Assembly: GCA_029204225.1 (NCBI GenBank) | Contig: CM055095.1 | Location: 63,022,523-63,086,522 of the forward strand | Origin: Diphasiastrum complanatum | Lineage: Eukaryota > Streptophyta > Lycopodiopsida > Lycopodiales > Lycopodiaceae | Direction of reading: 5' to 3' | Length of the DNA: 64,000 nucleotides | Part shown: positions 47,663-58,090 of the stretch, piece by piece | Layout of the letters: the number at the start of each line of letters is the position of its first letter | How positions within the stretch are numbered: the stretch's first letter is position 1 | Notes under the pieces: generated by a model | What the model saw: the letters and a program-made list of their open reading frames with translations, nothing else | Told to the model about the DNA's origin: nothing | Database searches by the model: none | Made by a program: the position numbers and the translations under genes

Positions 47663-47722
47663 ACCCTGCCGATACAACATAGGCAATTTTCTAAAGAAGC
47701 AGCCGTGATAGATGAAGGTTTG
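47663..47722 (+). pseudogene. Gypsy A2 protease continuation
   Basis: [10 protein letters not shown]-like sequence (ATCACCCTGCCGATACAACA) matching A1 at 41,212; cut at 47,722 by a solo LTR. Confidence 0.65.
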
Positions 47723-48241
47723 TGTTGGTGGTAGTTTGTGTTTGTGTGATGCCAACAGGAAAAGAAAGACGATTAATAAAAGCACAATAATAACTGTGTT
47801 TAACAAGAACGTGTATTACTTAGAGAACGGAGGTTGTGAGCTGTTCTTTTTGGTTTAAAAGGATTATCAGTGTAGGATCTTAGACTGCCATGAAAGAGAG
47901 ATTGCAGAAAACAATTAGGCGTCTCAGAAAGCCATGCAATCCTCTAATACTGATAATCTGATTAAGAAGAGAATGCGAAAATAATTCAGGCGTCAGAGAC
48001 AGTCATACATATATGTAAGAGGAGTGAGAGTTAATTTCATTCAACAAGAATGCAAAAAGAGGTAGAACAGTAGCGAATCTATATAATAAAGTTGTAGTAA
48101 CAATGATCAGACCACAATACAGTTGCGCTGGGTAAGCACGTGATCTTACTTATAGATTCAAAACAATTTCTACAGTTCTGAAAATCTCTCTCTCTAATAA
48201 TGAATTATGAGTGAATTTTAGTTCTAATCACATTCCTAACA
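47723..48241 (-). mobile_element. Solo copia LTR
   Basis: On the minus strand TGTTAGGAATG...CCACCAACA, 519 bases, with flanks GTTTG and GTTAG (4 of 5 match, a worn target-site duplication). Low-coordinate 115 bp match the LTR at 2153-2627. It interrupts the A2 protease. Confidence 0.7.
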
Positions 48242-48375
48242 GTTAGTAATGAGGTGGAAGTTTAATTATGTAAAAAATCTTGATAGGCTTCTTATTATGT
48301 TTATCCCATTGCCTTTGTGTGACATTGATGGATTTTTGGAGGCGGATTTTTGGCGAACTTTTGATAGCGAGCTTT

Positions 48376-48468
48376 CTGGCCAAAAGGGAAAAACAAATCA
48401 AAAAATAGCCAAAAGGAAAACAAATAAAAAAATAGCCAAAAGGGAAAAACAAATAAAAAAGATACAAT
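48376..48468. repeat. Short tandem repeat, about 28-bp unit
   Basis: Three copies of a unit like AATAGCCAAAAGGGAAAAAC with A-rich spacers. Confidence 0.8.
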
Positions 48469-48689
48469 GATTTAGCTTTATTCAATTGATTGAATGTTGA
48501 TTCTTTTGTTGTCACTGTATCAAACGAATGGGGAAGAGAGACAGAGTCTGTGGTCTCTTGCACTACAACCTGAAAAATACCATATGCATAAGATTTTGAA
48601 GTTTACCGGAGCTTTCTCAAGTCCTTTCTCAAGTCCAACTTCTGAAGGACGTCCCGGACAAATTGTCTCTATAAGCTGCTTGAATACTT

Positions 48690-49810
48690 GATTCCAAAAA
48701 ATTTAACGAGGCAAATGGATCAATCTCATGATGTTCTCTTTGGCCTTTTGTTCTTCTAGCAAGGACTTCAAGGGAGACAACACAACAAGCTTGATTTGAG
48801 TCGATGGAATGCTAAGCAAAAATCGAACTCCTTCAAGAGGTAGCCATGAAACTGAATTTGAAAATAGTTTGTCCCATAGTAATATAATGTCTGATTCATT
48901 ACATTTGATTTTAAACTGGTGCTAAAAGCTAATATCATTACTATTAGCTACGCATCGCTCTGTTTCGTTGGACGCCTTAACATAATCACAAAAATCATAT
49001 GTGTGTTTGATTAATGACACGTTTGGCTATGGCACATATGATTCCTCAACAATGCTTTGAAGCATTGGTAAAGAAAATGCCTTCTTGCGTCTCAACCTCT
49101 TAGAAAAGCAACTAAACATTTGATCAATTTGATCATGCGTATTTCCTACCAACAAAAATCCTATTTTTACTTTTTTGAATTTTTTTTTCTCCACTAGCAT
49201 GGACAAGTATGCCAAAACAGTTTGGTTTTTTTTTTCCCTAGCAGTGTTGTCAAGCTGCAAATAAAGTATTTCTAGAAGATTTTCACCAAATTCGCAAATT
49301 ATCTTATGTACAATGGTGATCATCAAATTTGGATCATTTCAAATATTGGGATAATTAAAAAAGACCTTGGACTCGAAAGTGCCATTAAACACAAGTGCTC
49401 CAACGAGATGAACCTGAATAAAATCTGTCTCGTTCAAACTTTTGGGCACTCTGACAAAATGAGACAACATTGTTTTCTTCCGATCCATGCCATCAATAAC
49501 AAAGCCCAGATATTTTTGTGGACATTCAAACATTTCTTTCGATGCTTGGCCAACTTTTGTCTTTCAACTGTTTGTTGATCTTTGTGCAGTTGAAGAGCTT
49601 TTGCAGCATCCACTGAAAATACAATGATTCACTTATTTAATAGAATAAAGATCATACCATAATAATATTAAAAAAGATTGCAACTTAAATTTTTTCAAAA
49701 CAGAAAGTATTAAAATGAATGACAAATTTGATTAATATTTACCTTTCTCATCATTGGTTTTTCGGTATTTTCATTAAGGTAATGTTTGAAATTTTTCTAA
49801 AAAATCTTTT
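48690..49810 (-). pseudogene. DUF7869-like gene (transposase-like, RNase H fold suspected)
   Basis: Minus strand. A short exon (about 49,795-49,743, NENTEKPMMRK, donor GTAAAT) precedes a main exon from 49,609 (acceptor TTTCAG). The main exon shows KALQLHKDQQTVERQKLAKH, YLGFVIDGMDRKKTMLSHF, VHLVGALVFNG, FNYPNI, LYLQLDNTARE and the hallmark GNTHDQIDQMFS, and continues to about 48,690. Breaks: a frameshift near 49,515 and one in-frame TGA near 49,337. From memory this matches the family now named DUF7869, found in plants, fungi and animals, often in repetitive genes. Function unknown; a transposase-type role is inference. N-terminal exons would have to overlap the divergent gene at 49,884, so it is probably truncated. 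Confidence 0.65.
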
Positions 49811-49883
49811 TCTCTGTAGATTCTCAATTGTCACTGATAATTTTCGAAATGTCGAGGATTTCTTTTAGAATTTCGGATAAACC

Positions 49884-50675
49884 TTGAAAGATAAGAAGAA
49901 ATTTATGTACTACTTCACCAGAGGGGTCAACAACACAAAGCTGTCTGAGCTTTTCATTCATTTAGCTGAGAAGCCTGGCAAGGGAGATTTACAGTTTAAA
50001 ATTCAAGGAAGATTGCTTGCTGATCAACCAAATGAGGATGAGGAAGAAGGTTTTGTGAACGTGCTTGTAAGACTGACTCGTTCTATTTTCATTTTGAACG
50101 AGACTATGATAAAGACTTGACTATTCAAGAGACATATTCTGAAAGCAAAAGCAGGAAAAAACGACAGAGAGAGATTAGCATGAGGTGAGACCATTGCGGA
50201 GGAGGATCCATTAGAGACCTACCTTCCCAAAAGTGTCGATGATCAACCATGCTTTTACTCGATTGAGGAGGGCGATTGCAGAGAAATTTTATAATTAAAA
50301 AAAAAAAGGCCTTATACGCTCTACATTGCCGATATACCATATGGATTTCAGATGAAGGAATCATTAAATGACGATTCCCCCTTCAAATTCACTGAAATCC
50401 ATAGTTTTATACAGGGTTTTCTTGAAGTCACAACTTCTCCAATTTGGAGAGTTGTCATTTTTCATTCTTCTTGGCAGTCAGCTTCAGTACAGAAAGCTCT
50501 ACTAACTTTCTGTAATGCGGGAATAGATAATACTGTATGGTAAGTTTTTAAATTCCTGAATTATTAATTCATATTTTAATCCATAATTATATTTAAAAAA
50601 AATTATTTTAAAGTTCAATTTTTTTATTTATTTTACTTGTAATGTTCCATGTCAGGTACAAGCCCAATGTTAGGA
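49884..50675 (+). pseudogene. N4/N6 DNA methyltransferase-like gene, 5' portion
   Basis: Plus strand, several exons. 49,884-50,060 encodes MYYFTRGVNNTKLSELF...FKIQGRLLADQPNEDEEEGF. A frame-changed part follows (SFYFHFERDYDKDLTIQETY, basic SRKKRQRE). From 50,310 the frame reads YTLYIADIPYGFQMKESLND, a DPPY-like box, then SPIWRVVIFHS and CNAGIDNTVW. Donor GTAAGT at 50,540; acceptor TGTCAG; exon 50,656 starts YKPNV. The order DIPYG ... VW-KPN resembles motif IV and the following W-x-KPN of PF01555-type methylases. At about 50,676 it switches abruptly to copia. The continuation is on the minus strand at 61,005-60,793. No SAM-binding FxGxG is seen. Confidence 0.5.
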
Positions 50676-50800
50676 ACACAAGGGAATGTGTAGCTGATAT
50701 CTTCACCAAAGCATTGGGAAAATACTTGTTCATGAAGCATAGGACTTCACTTGGAGTATTATCAAAGTCTATGCTAAAACTAGTTGAAGAGGGAGTGTGA
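50676..50800 (+). pseudogene. Copia RNase H C-terminus (tail of the split element)
   Basis: RECVADIFTKALGKYLFMKH...KLVEEGV then TGA at 50,798-50,800.  VADIFTKAL is the conserved end of copia RNase H. It starts exactly where methyltransferase-like coding sequence ends and is the part missing from the minus-strand RNase H at 61,006. Confidence 0.8.
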
Positions 50801-51162
50801 AAGATTCAACTAGTTTTATCACATTTTGCAATATTTTCATATTTGGCATATTGAGGCCAAAACTTGTTTTAGACTTAGAGGTTGACTTTTCAAAGTTCAT
50901 TAGTCTAAATTTCATTTGAATAAACACTTTTTTGAAAGTGTGGGAAAGATAGAATGCGAGTTTGAGTAGATTCAATTTGAATAGGTTGGGTACATTGAAT
51001 CTAGACCCAAAATTGGTAGGGTTAGCATTTTGGTGGGAAAGCCAAGTGGCCAAATAGGGTTTGGACCTACTATAAAAGGATGTAACTCATGGAGAGAGTC
51101 ATCTTCTCTCTTCTCTATCTCATTTCATGCTTATACATGGTTCTCTTGGGTTCTACTATCCA
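50796..51162 (+). mobile_element. 3' LTR of the split copia
   Basis: TGTGAAAGATT...CTACTATCCA, 367 bases, after the purine tract TGAAGAGGGAG. Its last 159 bases match 63,842-64,000 (minus strand) with five differences, then similarity stops abruptly at CCA, which fixes the LTR end. TATAAAAG at about 51,072. Confidence 0.8.
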
Positions 51163-51454
51163 TTAGTGCACTATCTTGGTGATTGCTTGCAATTCTATGT
51201 GTAGAATGATCTATATTTGCTATTTTTGGATCCACACGTGTGAAATACAGTAGCTTGCTGGTTTTGTACGGACAGCAACAGTACATAATCATTTCATTCA
51301 AGTTTGATCAAGTTCTATTAGTGTTTGCATCTCAAATTGTGTGTAGATGCTGATTTTTCTACATTGGTGAAATCGGTAGTGTATTTCTCTTTCTAACCAA
51401 AGATCATTCAAGTAGATTGGATCTTAAGGATCTGAAATCTTTTACATTATATAA
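51163..51454. other. Flank with a possible older LTR fragment
   Basis: Contains CCACACGTGTGAAA and a stretch whose reverse complement resembles 41,380-41,510. No coding sequence. Confidence 0.35.
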
Positions 51455-53090
51455 CCTTCATTGATGACTATAGTAAATTTGCCAGAGTGTATTTTATTCA
51501 AAATAAATCTGAAGCACTTGATAAATTCATAGAATATGTGAATGGGGATGAAAGATGTACAGGCAGCAAAGTGAAGTAGATCAAGACAGATTGAGGTGGC
51601 GAATACATCTCGAATCGCTTCATTGACTTCTGAAATGATCTTGGCATCATTCACAGAAGGACTGCAGCCTACACACCGCAGCACAATGGTGTTGCTGAAC
51701 AAAAGGATAGGACCCTGATGGAAGCTGCCAGATGCATGACGGCCTACTCGAAGGCTCCAAGGGCACTGTGGGCTGAAGTAGTAGCTACAACCGCATACAT
51801 CCAGAATAGAACAAGTAAGTTTGGTGTCCCTCACACGACACCACACGAGCTATGGTGGGGTAGAAAGCCCAACATGTCTCACGTCAGAATCTTTGGCTGT
51901 GCAGCTTATGCACATATTCCTGATAAGTTTCGAAAGAAGCTTGATGAGAAAGCCGAGCAGGGATTTCTGGTAGGTTATGACAACAATTCGTCATACTACA
52001 GAGTCTACATGCCTGATACGAACACTATGAAAACAGTGAGAGATGTCAGATTTGATGAGAGCAGGACAATGGCCAATGATGATCCTGTCAGCTATGAAGT
52101 TTTGGAGAGACAGTACTACAACCTGCCGCAAGTGACAGAGAGAGCAGAGGACGAACATGAAAATGAAGATTTTCAAGTCGGTTTCCATTCGAGTGACGAA
52201 TCTGAAGAAGAAAGATTTGAGATGCGGCCTACTGCTATAGCCTGTAAACCATGATGGTTTTGGACCCAGCAGAGCAGACAAAGACAAAGGCATTGACGTC
52301 CCAGGAGGATCTCCAAGAAGGTAATCTAGACCACGAAGAGCACCAACAAGATATGTGCCAGGTAGCTCAGCTTCCACATTAGAAATTCTGCGGATTCAGT
52401 GGCAAACTACAAACTTTCGAGGAAGCGATTGAAAGTCCAGAAAAGGACAGATGGATTCAAGCCATGAACGAAGAAATGGAGTCCATGAGGAAGAATCGAG
52501 TATGGACATTGAAGCCATTACCACATAAGCGCAAGACTGTCAAATGCAAATGGGTTTTCAAGCTCAAATATGGACCAGATGGGAATGTGACGAAATACAA
52601 GGCAAGACTGGTAGCGAATGAATTTTATTAGAGATATGGTGTTGACTACTCTAAAACCTTCTCTCCTGTCGTCAAACATTCGTCCCTACGTCTGTTATTC
52701 ACATATGCAGTAGCTTATGACCTTAGGATCCACATTGTGGACGAGAAGACAGCCTTCTTGCATGGCGAACTAGACAAAGAGGTCTATATGGATCAACCCC
52801 CAGGATATGTCTCAAGTTCACTTCCTGACTATGCATGCAGAATGCATAGAAGTATCTACGGTCTGAAACAATCAGCCCAACAATGGTACAAAAAGAAAGA
52901 TCAAGCCCTAAAATCATTAGGATTCAAGCCTCTGTTGGCTGATTCCAATGTATATGTCAGAGTTACAAATGGGCAGATCATCATTGTGGATGTGTACGTG
53001 GATGACACTCTGATACAATCGCTAAAGTAAAGAGAGACATCTCAAAACATTTTGAGATTGTGGATCTGGGAAAAGCCAGGTGTTACCTAT
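51455..53090 (+). pseudogene. Copia integrase to RT fragment
   Basis: Integrase: FIDDYSKFARVYF, GGEYISNRF (with stops), NDLGIIHRRTAAYTPQHNGVAE. The open frame 51,718-52,254 covers the integrase C-terminus (FGCAAYAHIPDKFRKKLDEK, GFLVGYDNNSSYYRVYMP). [27 protein letters not shown] then a stop, DEKTAFLHGELDKEVYMDQP, YGLKQSAQQWY and catalytic VYVDDTLI. Sequence stops at ARCYL near 53,090. RNase H is absent. Same family as the element at 29-33.9 kb, and it shows the integrase that copy lost. Confidence 0.87.
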
Positions 53091-53790
53091 GTGAAAAATC
53101 AAAAATAAGATTGGTAGAGGCCAAAAATCTTGTATATTGGATAAACACACATGTGTGGAGCCTATTTTCACGTGTGAAACTAGTGTACTTGTCATGTACC
53201 ATAATCATATATGTTGTACATATGATTTAATTCAAGTTCTAGTGGCTAAAAAGGCCAAAAACTAGTTTTCTAGATATATGACACATGGCATCAATCTATT
53301 GATTGCATGAGCCAAATACTTTTGATAGGTGTCATATCCCATGTGTAGAGGATAGCTCACACGTGTGGAAAAAGCTGAAGTAGGCGAGTTTTTGCTTCTA
53401 GAAGATTTCTATGAAGATCTCCATGTAGTAGAAAATTGGACCAAAAATGCCCAAAATAGAAAGTTTGATCCAAGTGTCAAAATTGCATGATGATGACAAG
53501 GCATCCTCACACGTGTGAGATATGATGCATGATCAGTACCTCGAGCTCCAAGAAGTGTATATATAGAGGCATATTTGACCACAATCAATATGAAACATCA
53601 ATCTTGACTTTGGTAGCAATTTTGTGTAATTCTCTCTATTTGTCTACATTTGTTTTGATTGTTTTGAGGTTCTGTCATAGTGTACTTTATTTTCAGGTTG
53701 GAGTCCATATTCTGACAGTGTTTCACACGTGTCAAACCAGCAAGTACATTTACCTTCATTATTATTCATGGAAAAAACTAGGACAATAGT
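53090..53790 (+). mobile_element. LTR-like sequence with repeated CACGTG motifs
   Basis: Starts TGTGAAAAATC, like the split copia LTR (TGTGAAAGATT). A TATATATA box lies at about 53,558. Four CACGTG motifs occur, mostly as CACACGTGTG (about 53,190, 53,360, 53,512, 53,727), plus CACATGTGTG at about 53,147. The 3' boundary is uncertain and copia RT does not resume after it. Confidence 0.45.
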
Positions 53791-53889
53791 CATATTAAGC
53801 TCCCAACTCCATGAGACTGATTGAAAATTATAATTTGAAAACATTGCGTCTACATACATGCAAATTGTTTCAACAACACCGTACTTCAT

Positions 53890-53935
53890 ACCCACACACA
53901 CACACCCGCACTCGTGTACACACACACACACATAT
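53890..53935. repeat. (CA)n microsatellite, interrupted
   Basis: Two short CA runs separated by CCGCACTCGTGT. Confidence 0.9.
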
Positions 53936-54069
53936 GTATATAGGATAACCATATAACGATACATATGTCGTTCTGATTCTGTAGCTTTGACATCACCTTA
54001 AATCTTGAACAAGAAGTGGACCTAGGAAGGGGCTTCGGGGACATGCGGCTAGTCGGCGCCTGAGACTGG

Positions 54070-54410
54070 TCCCATAGCTCTGAGAGAGTTCGCAATCTCA
54101 TATATGGGGTGCCTGTGCAGGATAGCACGAACCTCGTCTGACTCAAATCCGAGGCCTTTTGCCTAGAAATCCCCGTTTTAATGGAAGCAGCACAACCTGG
54201 TCGTCTAAAAATGGGCTAGTTTTTCATATTTAGGTTTAGTCCAATGCTTTGGGAGAGTTTGCAATCTCGGATATGGGGTGCCTGTGCAGGATAGCATGGA
54301 CCTCGTCACTCTCGAATCTGAGGCCTTTTGCCTAGAAATCCCCTTTGTGATGGAAGCAGTGTAGCCTGGTCGTCTAAAAAAAAGGCTAGTTTTTTGTATA
54401 AACGTTTGCA
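54070..54410 (-). repeat. 169-bp tandem duplication with a conserved minus-strand frame
   Basis: GAGAGTT(C/T)GCAATCTC occurs at 54,084 and 54,253; copies run to GGTCGTCTAAAAA. On the minus strand both copies read AKGL(G/R)FESDEV(R/H)AILHRHPI, then EIANS. Conservation of this reading suggests exon duplication. If the large inversion is undone this strand is the sense strand of the methyltransferase-like gene. Confidence 0.7.
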
Positions 54411-54768
54411 GTCCAGTTTGTCCTCCTAGTGTCAATTTCCTCCATCGTAAGTCCTGACCAATTAGCAACAACATGGAAAACCTACTTTTCAAGATAAGTC
54501 TAGTTTGTCCTCCAAGTAACGGTTTCTTCTACAGTAAGTTCTGGCCAATGGACAACCTGAACACGATGACCAAAAAAAGAGAAATGGCACGGAGACCCAT
54601 TTTTTCAAATTTTTAAAATTTTTCTAGAAAGTATTTAATTTTAAAATGCTTCAAATAAAAGTATTGTAATGTTAAAAAATTGTTGTATTTTGCAAGAAAA
54701 TAATTCAAGCTACAAAAATTTGGTCAATAGATTTTCATAAATAACTTAAAATTAGCTTATATGAAATA
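54410..54768. other. Flank with a 90-bp imperfect repeat
   Basis: AGTTTGTCCTCC(T/A)AGT recurs at 54,416 and 54,506; remainder AT-rich and non-coding. Confidence 0.5.
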
Positions 54769-54773
54769 ATAAT

Positions 54774-55011
54774 AGTAAAAATAGCAATGATCGACTTATA
54801 CAGTGCTTTCCTATTTCAACGGCACCACGTGTGCTTAGTTCTAGAGTTATCGGGCCATCTTTCTTTTACGAGCCCTTTGAGTGTTTTTAAGTACTTACTT
54901 GTAGTTTCGAAATATACAGTTTGAAGTGAGCAATTCTGTATTCTTATTGCACTTGACGTTGTGCTGTGGTGATTGATCTGGTCGGGTGCTTTCAATTGTG
55001 TTTTCTTAACT
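54774..55011 (+). mobile_element. 5' LTR of complete copia (54774-60737)
   Basis: 238 bases, AGTAAAAATAGC...TTTTCTTAACT, followed immediately by the primer-binding site. ATAAT at 54,769-54,773 and 60,738-60,742 is a perfect 5-bp target-site duplication, which fixes the ends as AG...CT, not TG...CA. Compared with the 3' LTR it has 10 substitutions, mostly transitions, and lacks a 13-bp stretch. Confidence 0.88.
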
Positions 55012-55023
55012 TGGTATCAGAGC
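55012..55023 (+). promoter_or_regulatory. Copia primer-binding site
   Basis: TGGTATCAGAGC directly abutting the LTR. Confidence 0.92.
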
Positions 55024-56278
55024 CCTTGGTGGCTAGAATCACCGGACAAGAACAAAGAGCTGCGAATTCACGACGGTTTGTTGGCGAGGAAGCACAAAGC
55101 CGACTCTGTGGAGATCCGTGGAACGACTCAAAATTGTAAAAAGGGTTCAGAGACAGGGAATTGTTGGTTGAATAAAAAAGCAAGCAAGTTTGAAGCTGAA
55201 AAATTCTTCTGGAGGGTTGCTTGGCATTTGTGATTGGTTTGAATCCAACTGAATACCATTTGAAGAGCGGTTCTTAGCAGAAGATAACCTACAATAGGGC
55301 AACCTCAGTCAGCTAGGAGCTGCAAAGGAAAGCTCAGGGAAGGCCTGAGTAAAGCTCAATATATTCTTCTCTTCAAAATTGCTAGGGTTTCAAGGGACAA
55401 AATCAGAGATATCTCCTTGTAGGAGGACGTTTTCAAAGATGTGAGAGGCTGTGAATAGGCGCCCTGGTAGCGCGATTCTGCGGTAGGGAGGCCATGACTG
55501 GCCATGGAGGAGGAAGGCAGCTAGTGCAATTAATGAGGAGCTGCCATAGCCCGTGAAGGAGTGAGAAAACTCCATCGTTGGAAGAGAGAGAAGGAGGAGA
55601 GGTTGCGGGAGCTGTCGCGCGCTCAGTCGTGATCACCAGCTAGCGGCCCAAAGTGTTCAGTACTTTGAAGGCCTTTGATCAACGCACAAACGCGTTGACA
55701 ACCATCTGATCTTGATTCATACAGATCGACGATGCATTTCACAATAGGTGGGTTGTTGGATCTAAAGGATCCGTTGGATTGAAGTGAAAAAGTCTGAAGG
55801 GGTCTGAAGTGCAAAGTGCATTACAACTTCATTAAAAATCTTCAAACTGAAATTTTTTTTGGGTCCCAAGTCTTTGAAGGGTGAAGTTTCTTCACACTGA
55901 AGAAACAGTTCAAAAACCCAAATTGCCCTTATTTTCACCTCCTTTAGCCTATTTTGACCAAACGAAAGGCTATAGCCTCCAAACGAAGGGCACCCTGACT
56001 GTACCTACAAGTACGGTACACCAAAACAGAGTGATTGCCATGGAGAGAGTGTTCAAAGTGCGCCAGAAGTGATTTCACCATTCCACTGGGCAAGAAGCTG
56101 GGAGTTGGTGACGTGAAGCATTTTGGAAAACGACGCCAGTTTGGCTTTCAATTTGGCGAAAGAGCGGCGAATGGCCTGGTAAGCTAAAAATTGCAGGTCA
56201 TTATTATCGATTTCTGACATTACGGTTGGCTCTAGCATACACTTTATAGCCTACAGTGAAGTTTTAAGCAGTTCGGAG
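55024..56278 (+). other. Unusually long copia leader
   Basis: 1.25 kb between primer site and gag, with no long open frame and no recognisable gene. Longer than the 100-base leader of the copia at 29.9 kb; may include captured or inserted sequence. Confidence 0.5.
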
Positions 56279-58090
56279 ATGGCAAACATCAATGAGACAA
56301 TTTTGGGTGATGCAAGCAAACTTGATGGGGCTTCTAACTTCAACATCTGGAAATTCAAAATGAAGAGCATTTTGATGGAAAAAGAGTTGTGGGAAATCGT
56401 GACAGGTATTGAAGTCCTACCAAATACCACTCCAGGTGACATAAGGGCCTTTGATAAAAAGGCACATAGAGCATTATCCTTGATCAATCTTTCAGTGAAA
56501 GTCCATGTGATCACTCACATAAGTGATGCCATGACTGCTTGGGGAGCTTGGGAAGCTCTTAGAATGCAATTTCAAACTTGCAATCCAGCTCGAGCCATGT
56601 TCTTGAAGTCGAGATTGAACACAATAAGGATGGAAGAAAATGAATCAGTGGGATCCTTCTTCACCAGGATAAAGGAGCTGAGAGATCAACTTGTGGCAAT
56701 TGGAGAACCAATCAAAGATATTGAATTGGTACATACCACAATGAGCGGTGTCTCGGAAGGGCTACAGATGTTTGTGAGTGGCATTGCTTCGAGGGAGAGG
56801 TTGCCTACTTTTGAAAACTTCCACTGAATCATGTTGCAAGAAGAGCAGCGTCGTGAAGTGGTGAAGTCAAGACAAACTCCACAGGAGGATCAAGCCTTGC
56901 TTGCTAAAGGCAAACAAAAAGGACGGAAAAGGATTCCTAAGAAATCCAAGGATGATGATGACGAAGGAGAATCGTCATCAAAAGAGAAAAAGAAGAAGAA
57001 AGGAAAATGTTACTATTGCCACAAACCGGGCCATTGGGCACACGAGTGTTATAAAAAGAAAGCAGACATAAAGGCGGGAAAAGTGACTCAACAAGGAAAC
57101 ATTGCCGAAAATGATGGAGAAGATGACGAGACAAGTGTTTTCTCATCGGCATTGGCATCCCAAGTTGATGATGGTGCCAGATGGTTCATAGATTCAGGCG
57201 CCACAAGGCATATGACCGGAAAATGTGATTGGTTTGAAAAATTCTCACCAATCCATGATGGGGATAAGGTCACTCAAGCCAATGGAGAGGAATTTCAGAT
57301 ACAGGGTGTGGGCAATGTACCTATGCAATTTCTTGATGGCAAAATTAAAAATATCCCTAATGTACTTTATGTTCCTGGACTCAAAAAGAGTTTGCTTTCT
57401 ATTGGTGTAATGGAAAATCAATATCTTAAAGTTGAATTTGTCAAGGATGGATGCCTTATGAAGGATACGAACCATAACCACAAAGTGGTGGCAAAGGGTT
57501 ATAGAGATAGTAACTGTGGCCTTTATAAATTGGATGTTGCAAACCCAGGTGAATATGGTTTGGCTGTCTCAACAGCATCTCAATCTGAGTTATGGCACAT
57601 AAGACTTGGTCATTTGAACTATGGGAGCTTGAGATTGATGGCGAATCTGAAGATGGTAATAGAGTTACCAGCATTGTAGGATAATCATCATGCAATATGT
57701 GAAGGATGCATCATGAGAAAGCATCACAGAGAGACATTCAAGAAAGGTGGAGCTGCAAGAGCTAAGAAACCACTGGAACTAATTCACAGCGACCTGTGCG
57801 GCCCAATGAAGACCATGTCGTTGGGGAAAGCATATTATTTTATGACTTTCATAGATGATTACTCTAGAAGGACATGGAAGAAATCTGACGCTTTTGCTCG
57901 CTTCAAGGAGTTCCAAACTTTGGTAGAGAACCAACTAGAGGTACGCATAAAAGTGCTAAGATCTGATAGAGGGGGTGAATATAAATCTGATGATTTTGAA
58001 GACTTTTGCAAAGAACATGGCATTAAAAGACAATTCACACAGTCACACACGCCGCATAGTAATGATGTAGCTGAACGGAAAAAACAGAAC
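56279..58090 (+). pseudogene. Complete copia: gag, protease, integrase core
   Basis: One frame from ATG 56,279 with only two nonsense codons (TGA 56,825; TAG 57,677). Gag core: NFNIWKFKMKSILMEKELW, NPARAMFLKSRLNTIRMEEN. Zinc knuckle CYYCHKPGHWAHEC (57,008-57,049), CX2CX4HX4C. Protease WFIDSGATRHMT with the DSG active site (about 57,184). Integrase zinc region HIRLGHL...CEGCIMRK, core DLCGPM, FIDDYSRRTW (a few residues deleted after it), RSDRGGEYKSDDF and FTQSHTPHSN. The frame breaks near 58,090. Copia pol normally continues in this frame to RNase H. Confidence 0.9.

Noticed and set aside
48243-48563. Hydrophobic minus-strand frame
   Set aside because: Produced by an A-rich tandem repeat read in frame.
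54070-54400. mTERF repeat
   Set aside because: FESDEV-AILHRHP is only loosely like mTERF motifs; not enough for a call.
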